Source: Pseudomonadota bacterium (GTDB lineage Bacteria > Pseudomonadota > Alphaproteobacteria > Rhizobiales > Rhizobiaceae). From it: DNA of 9,290 nucleotides. This document shows positions 6,914-9,290 of this stretch, in pieces (positions within the stretch are counted from its first letter, which is position 1; each line of letters opens with the position of its first letter). Under the pieces are notes generated by a model. That model worked only from the letters and a program-made list of their open reading frames with translations, searched no databases and had not been told where the DNA came from. The translations under genes and the position numbers were made by a program. The stretch lies in NCBI GenBank assembly GCA_023387775.1, contig JAEWHN010000164.1, positions 1 to 9,290 on the forward strand, in the 5' to 3' direction.

Positions 6914-8356
6914 CTAGTTCTTCCTCAGGGGTGCCAGGATATCGAGCGGCAGATTGTTATACTGCTGCGAAGGTTCTCTGGCCTGGGTGTCGGTAGCGGG
7001 TGTCGGCGGCACGTTGAACTCGCCGCGAGCATAGGCAGCGCCCTGCTTCGGCGCGGCTACGTTCATGGTTCTCAGCAACTGACCCGTCGCCGCCAGCAGC
7101 CGGTATTCGGCGAACAGCGAAGCATATGCCGCCGTGTCCGCGAGCGCTGCCGTGTTGAAGCGGGTGTTCTGGGCATCGAGAACGTCGAGCAGGGAGCGCT
7201 GGCCCACCTGGAACTGCGCCCGATAGGACTTCACGATCTGGTCGCTGGTGGCCGCCTGCAGCCTCAGGGTGTTGGCAAGATCCGCCTGCCTGAAGCGACG
7301 ATCCCAGGAAACGCGCACGGCCTCTTCGATCTCGCGGAAGACCTGATGCAGCACCAGGCGCTGCTCGCTCAGCCGGCGAACCTGTTCCTGCTCATTGGCC
7401 TTGTCGATGCCGCCGCGATACAGGTTCCAGCGCAGCACCACGCGCGCCTGCAGGTCGTTCGATCGTCCGTCGTGGTGTTCCACGCTCTCCCACGTCCGCG
7501 CACGGCCTTCGGCCAGGATTTCGGGGCCATACAGAGCGCGCGCAGCATCCACATTCGACGACGCTGCGTCGATGTCGCTGTTTGCCATGTGGACGCGGGG
7601 GTTGTTGGTGCGAGCCACGCCGATCGCCTCGTCGAGAGAGCGCGGCAGAGCCTTCGCGACGGAGCCGGGCCTGCTGGCATTGACCAGCGGCTTGCCCACG
7701 GTCTTGAAAAACCGGATCTTGGCGGTCTCCAGCTCCTCCGCGGCTTCCTTCAGGCGCGCCTCGGCTCCGTAAAGCCGTTCCTGCGCCTGCTGCACGTCCG
7801 CCTCGGTCAGCCCGCCGCCGTCGACGGTTGCGCGAATGTCGCCCAGGATCGACTGATGGAAGGCGAGGTTCTTCTTCGCTTCGCCGACGATCTGCGACTG
7901 CAGCATGTATTCCAGATATTCCTGAACGACAGTGAGGCCGATGAATTCCGAACGCTCCAGAACCCGGAACGATGCGCCGTCGACACGGGAAGCCTGCCGG
8001 TCCAGTTCGGCCCGCCGCGCGCCGTTGTCGAAAAGCGTCTGGGTCACCGAGACGCTGGCTTCGTTGGGGTAGAGGGTCCGATTCTCTATGTCCAGGGCGC
8101 GCCGGGCAGGGGTGTCCAGCCTGCCTATGCCCGCCGAAGCCTGAAGGTCGACGCTGGGAAGGAACAGCCCCTTGGCCTGGCGCAACTCGAATTCGATCGC
8201 CTCACGGTTTTCGATCGCCTGGCCAATCTCCGGGTTGGAGCCAACGGCAACTGCGATGGCGTCTTGCAAAGTAAGCGCATTTGAAATTCCCGGCGACAAA
8301 AACGTAGCCGCCAAAAGAACAGCCAAGCGCAAACGCTTGAATTGCATTGATGCCAT
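6914..8356 (-). CDS. TolC-family outer membrane channel of the type I secretion system
   Basis: Outer-membrane/periplasmic tunnel component (LapE-like role), first gene of the secretion operon. It has 480 aa with a Sec signal (basic FKRLRL, then a hydrophobic core) and a likely cleavage after SNA at residue 27. The mature protein opens with LTLQDAIAVAVGSNPEI, typical of the family. It then shows two repeats of the TolC helical-barrel fold: SVSVTQTLFDNGARRAEL (101-118) and its counterpart RVVLRWNLYRGGIDKANE (305-322), with the C-terminal motif FQVGQRSLLDVLDAQN (382-397). A Pro-rich tail of about 45 residues (436-480) follows the core. The ATG at 8356 is chosen because GAGG and GGGGG lie just upstream and it gives a clean signal peptide. 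An ATG three codons later (8347) is possible; a TTG at 8449 would add 31 residues before the signal and is unlikely. The stop is 47 bases before the ABC gene. Confidence 0.92.
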   Translation of the reverse strand: MASMQFKRLRLAVLLAATFLSPGISNALTLQDAIAVAVGSNPEIGQAIENREAIEFELRQAKGLFLPSVDLQASAGIGRLDTPARRALDIENRTLYPNEASVSVTQTLFDNGARRAELDRQASRVDGASFRVLERSEFIGLTVVQEYLEYMLQSQIVGEAKKNLAFHQSILGDIRATVDGGGLTEADVQQAQERLYGAEARLKEAAEELETAKIRFFKTVGKPLVNASRPGSVAKALPRSLDEAIGVARTNNPRVHMANSDIDAASSNVDAARALYGPEILAEGRARTWESVEHHDGRSNDLQARVVLRWNLYRGGIDKANEQEQVRRLSEQRLVLHQVFREIEEAVRVSWDRRFRQADLANTLRLQAATSDQIVKSYRAQFQVGQRSLLDVLDAQNTRFNTAALADTAAYASLFAEYRLLAATGQLLRTMNVAAPKQGAAYARGEFNVPPTPATDTQAREPSQQYNNLPLDILAPLRKN

Positions 8357-8687
8357 GTCCCCCGACCTCACCCTTAAGCTTGCGACATCCGATTTGCAGA
8401 CGTCGCCCCCAGTCCCAATACCGCAAAAACCGCAAGAGTCGACAACCAATCGGCTTCTTGAGAGGTGTCAGACTTACGGTTTCATGTAAATGCGCGTCGA
8501 ATGTAGTAAAAAGAGCACAACCGAATGCACCGATTCTGGTCGAAAACACAACCACTGTGGCCCGATGCGCCCGGAATGCCGGAATCTACGCGGATGACAA
8601 TTTGACGGCCGGGCCCGCAAAGGCGGTTCGCAAGCAGCGCTCTGCACATGCCGCACCGGCCGGAACAAAACCGCCCACCGCCAATTG

Positions 8688-8727
8688 TTCGATTTAGCTT
8701 CAATCTGAATGTTTATCGAAACGAAGC
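8688..8727. repeat. Overlapping short inverted repeats upstream of the GGDEF-like gene
   Basis: TTCGAT (8688-8693) pairs with ATCGAA (8715-8720), and GCTTC (8697-8701) pairs with GAAGC (8723-8727). Each pair spans 21 intervening bases. The two pairs interlock, so they could form alternative structures in a 5' leader or mark two half-sites for a dimeric regulator. The arms are short and chance is a real alternative. Confidence 0.25.
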
Positions 8728-8763
8728 CTGAAGGTGTCGTGCCCTATTGACGTGTCGTTGCAC

Positions 8764-8769
8764 GGAGGG
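8764..8769 (+). promoter_or_regulatory. Ribosome binding site that sets the GTG start of the GGDEF-like gene
   Basis: GGAGGG lies 8 bases before the GTG at 8778. An in-frame TGA at 8772-8774 rules out any earlier start in this frame. An ATG at 8771 is only one base from the Shine-Dalgarno sequence and opens a different frame, so it is not used. Confidence 0.7.
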
Positions 8770-8777
8770 AATGATCA

Positions 8778-9290
8778 GTGGCGGACAGGCGAAATGGCGG
8801 CATGTGGCCAATAATGCAATTGGTGGTATTGGGCACGTTTGCCTGCGTCGGGCTGTCGCTTCTGTTCAATTATCTCCTGCTCTTCAGCGAGCTGACCTCG
8901 TTCGGTCGCGGCATCGTTATGTCCATCGCGCTGCCCGTGTTGATCGGCGTGCCGATGTTTGCGGCCATCGGTCTCAAGCTGCGGGACCTGCGGAGCCTCA
9001 GGAACGAACTGAACCGTTCGGCCAGCTACGACCGGATAACGGACTGCTACCATGGCGACGTTTTCTCCTCGCTGGTCGAGCGCCGCGTGAGCGCCAGGAA
9101 CACGAAGCATGGTGCGCAGGGCGCGCTGCTCATCGTCAATGCCGAGCATCTTGGCTCGATCATCCAGCAGCATGGCTTTGCATGGGGCAACGAAGCGCTG
9201 CGGCTGGTGGCGAACACCATCCGGTCCTCGCTGCGGCGTGACGACTTTGTCGGGCGCATCGGAATGACCGAGTTCGCCATTTTCCTGCAC
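8778..9290 (+). CDS. Membrane protein with degenerate GGDEF domain (partial, N-terminal 171 aa)
   Basis: Inner-membrane protein whose visible part is two TM helices (about 11-36 and 46-67) joined by a loop of only about 9 residues, a helical linker (LKLRDLRSLRNEL, 66-78) and a GGDEF-family domain from about 82. The family outline is clear: YDRITDCYHGDVF (84-96) takes the place of DxLTGLxNRRxF, then a central strand-helix unit, then RIGMTEFAIFL (160-170). Key residues are lost. The GGDEF signature reads GMTEF (162-166); the first metal-binding Asp is Asn121; the nucleotide-binding Asn and Asp positions are Ile129 and Gln130; and the Gly-Asp pair is Gly137-Asn138. It is therefore almost certainly not a diguanylate cyclase. 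It may be a scaffold, a c-di-GMP receptor if an EAL domain follows beyond the edge, or a regulator of an EAL partner. It is divergent from the secretion operon. The frame is open to the right edge. Confidence 0.82.
   Translation, partial: MADRRNGGMWPIMQLVVLGTFACVGLSLLFNYLLLFSELTSFGRGIVMSIALPVLIGVPMFAAIGLKLRDLRSLRNELNRSASYDRITDCYHGDVFSSLVERRVSARNTKHGAQGALLIVNAEHLGSIIQQHGFAWGNEALRLVANTIRSSLRRDDFVGRIGMTEFAIFLH

Larger units (their letters stand above)
8357..8777. other. Divergent intergenic region between secretion operon and GGDEF-like gene
   Basis: These 421 bases separate two divergently transcribed units and must hold the promoter of the four-gene secretion operon and probably that of the GGDEF-like gene. 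I see no convincing -35/-10 pair in either direction. Visible structures are a direct repeat ACCGCAA at 8420-8426 and 8429-8435 (9-base period), an inverted pair TTCGAT (8688-8693) and ATCGAA (8715-8720), and an overlapping pair GCTTC (8697-8701) and GAAGC (8723-8727). Short reading frames in this stretch (for example 8482-8703, minus) have no ribosome binding site or recognisable content. An unannotated small RNA cannot be excluded. Confidence 0.55.

Noticed and set aside
6827..8284. 485-codon open frame on the plus strand across the channel gene
   Set aside because: Antisense shadow caused by high GC. The minus strand encodes a complete TolC-family protein with a signal peptide and family motifs.
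8482..8703. 73-codon minus-strand frame in the intergenic region
   Set aside because: Cys/Arg/Gly-rich product without a family, no Shine-Dalgarno sequence, and it lies where the operon promoter is expected.
8747..9241. 164-codon plus-strand frame starting at an ATG before the GGDEF-like gene
   Set aside because: Out of frame with the two-TM/GGDEF protein, which has the better-placed Shine-Dalgarno sequence; the alternative product has no family features.
8775..9290. 171-codon minus-strand frame at the right edge
   Set aside because: Antisense to the GGDEF-like gene, with no recognisable domain or ribosome binding site.

Overview
The window looks like a chromosomal segment of a GC-rich alphaproteobacterium, most likely Hyphomicrobiales (Mesorhizobium or Aminobacter-like). 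This rests on high GC, alphaproteobacterial protein style (an RHH_4-type DNA-binding domain, a BTLCP peptidase, a rhizobial-type giant adhesin N-terminus) and codon usage. The genus is an inference. No tRNA, rRNA, CRISPR array or mobile element is visible.

The window holds a Lap-type surface adhesion system: a type I-secreted giant adhesin, its three-part secretion machine and a LapG-family periplasmic protease. From left to right: (1) 1-1500, minus strand, the N-terminal 500 codons of a giant repeat-containing adhesin that runs off the left edge; (2) 1501-1823, an AT-rich divergent regulatory region with a palindrome and a hairpin; (3) 1824-2777, plus strand, a LapG-type transglutaminase-like cysteine peptidase with a Sec signal and an intact Cys-His-Asp triad; (4) 2763-8356, a minus-strand operon reading, in transcription order, TolC-family outer membrane channel (8356-6914), LapB-type ABC transporter (6866-4737), HlyD/LapC-type membrane fusion protein (4692-3403) and a small ribbon-helix-helix plus PAS-like protein (3413-2763); (5) 8357-8777, a second divergent intergenic region; (6) 8778-9290, plus strand, the N-terminus of a two-TM protein with a heavily degenerate GGDEF domain that runs off the right edge.

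By analogy with Pseudomonas LapA/B/C/E/G, the ABC transporter, adaptor and TolC channel would export the adhesin and keep it at the cell surface, and the periplasmic peptidase would cut its N-terminal region to release it. In Pseudomonas the protease is held back by the c-di-GMP receptor LapD. No LapD-like protein with a large periplasmic domain is present here. The two possible control proteins in the window are the RHH-PAS protein, encoded by the last gene of the secretion operon, and the divergent degenerate-GGDEF membrane protein, which has lost essentially every catalytic residue. These two are the least conventional parts of the locus.

Both edge genes are partial, so the adhesin repeats and C-terminal secretion signal, and whatever follows the GGDEF domain, cannot be assessed.
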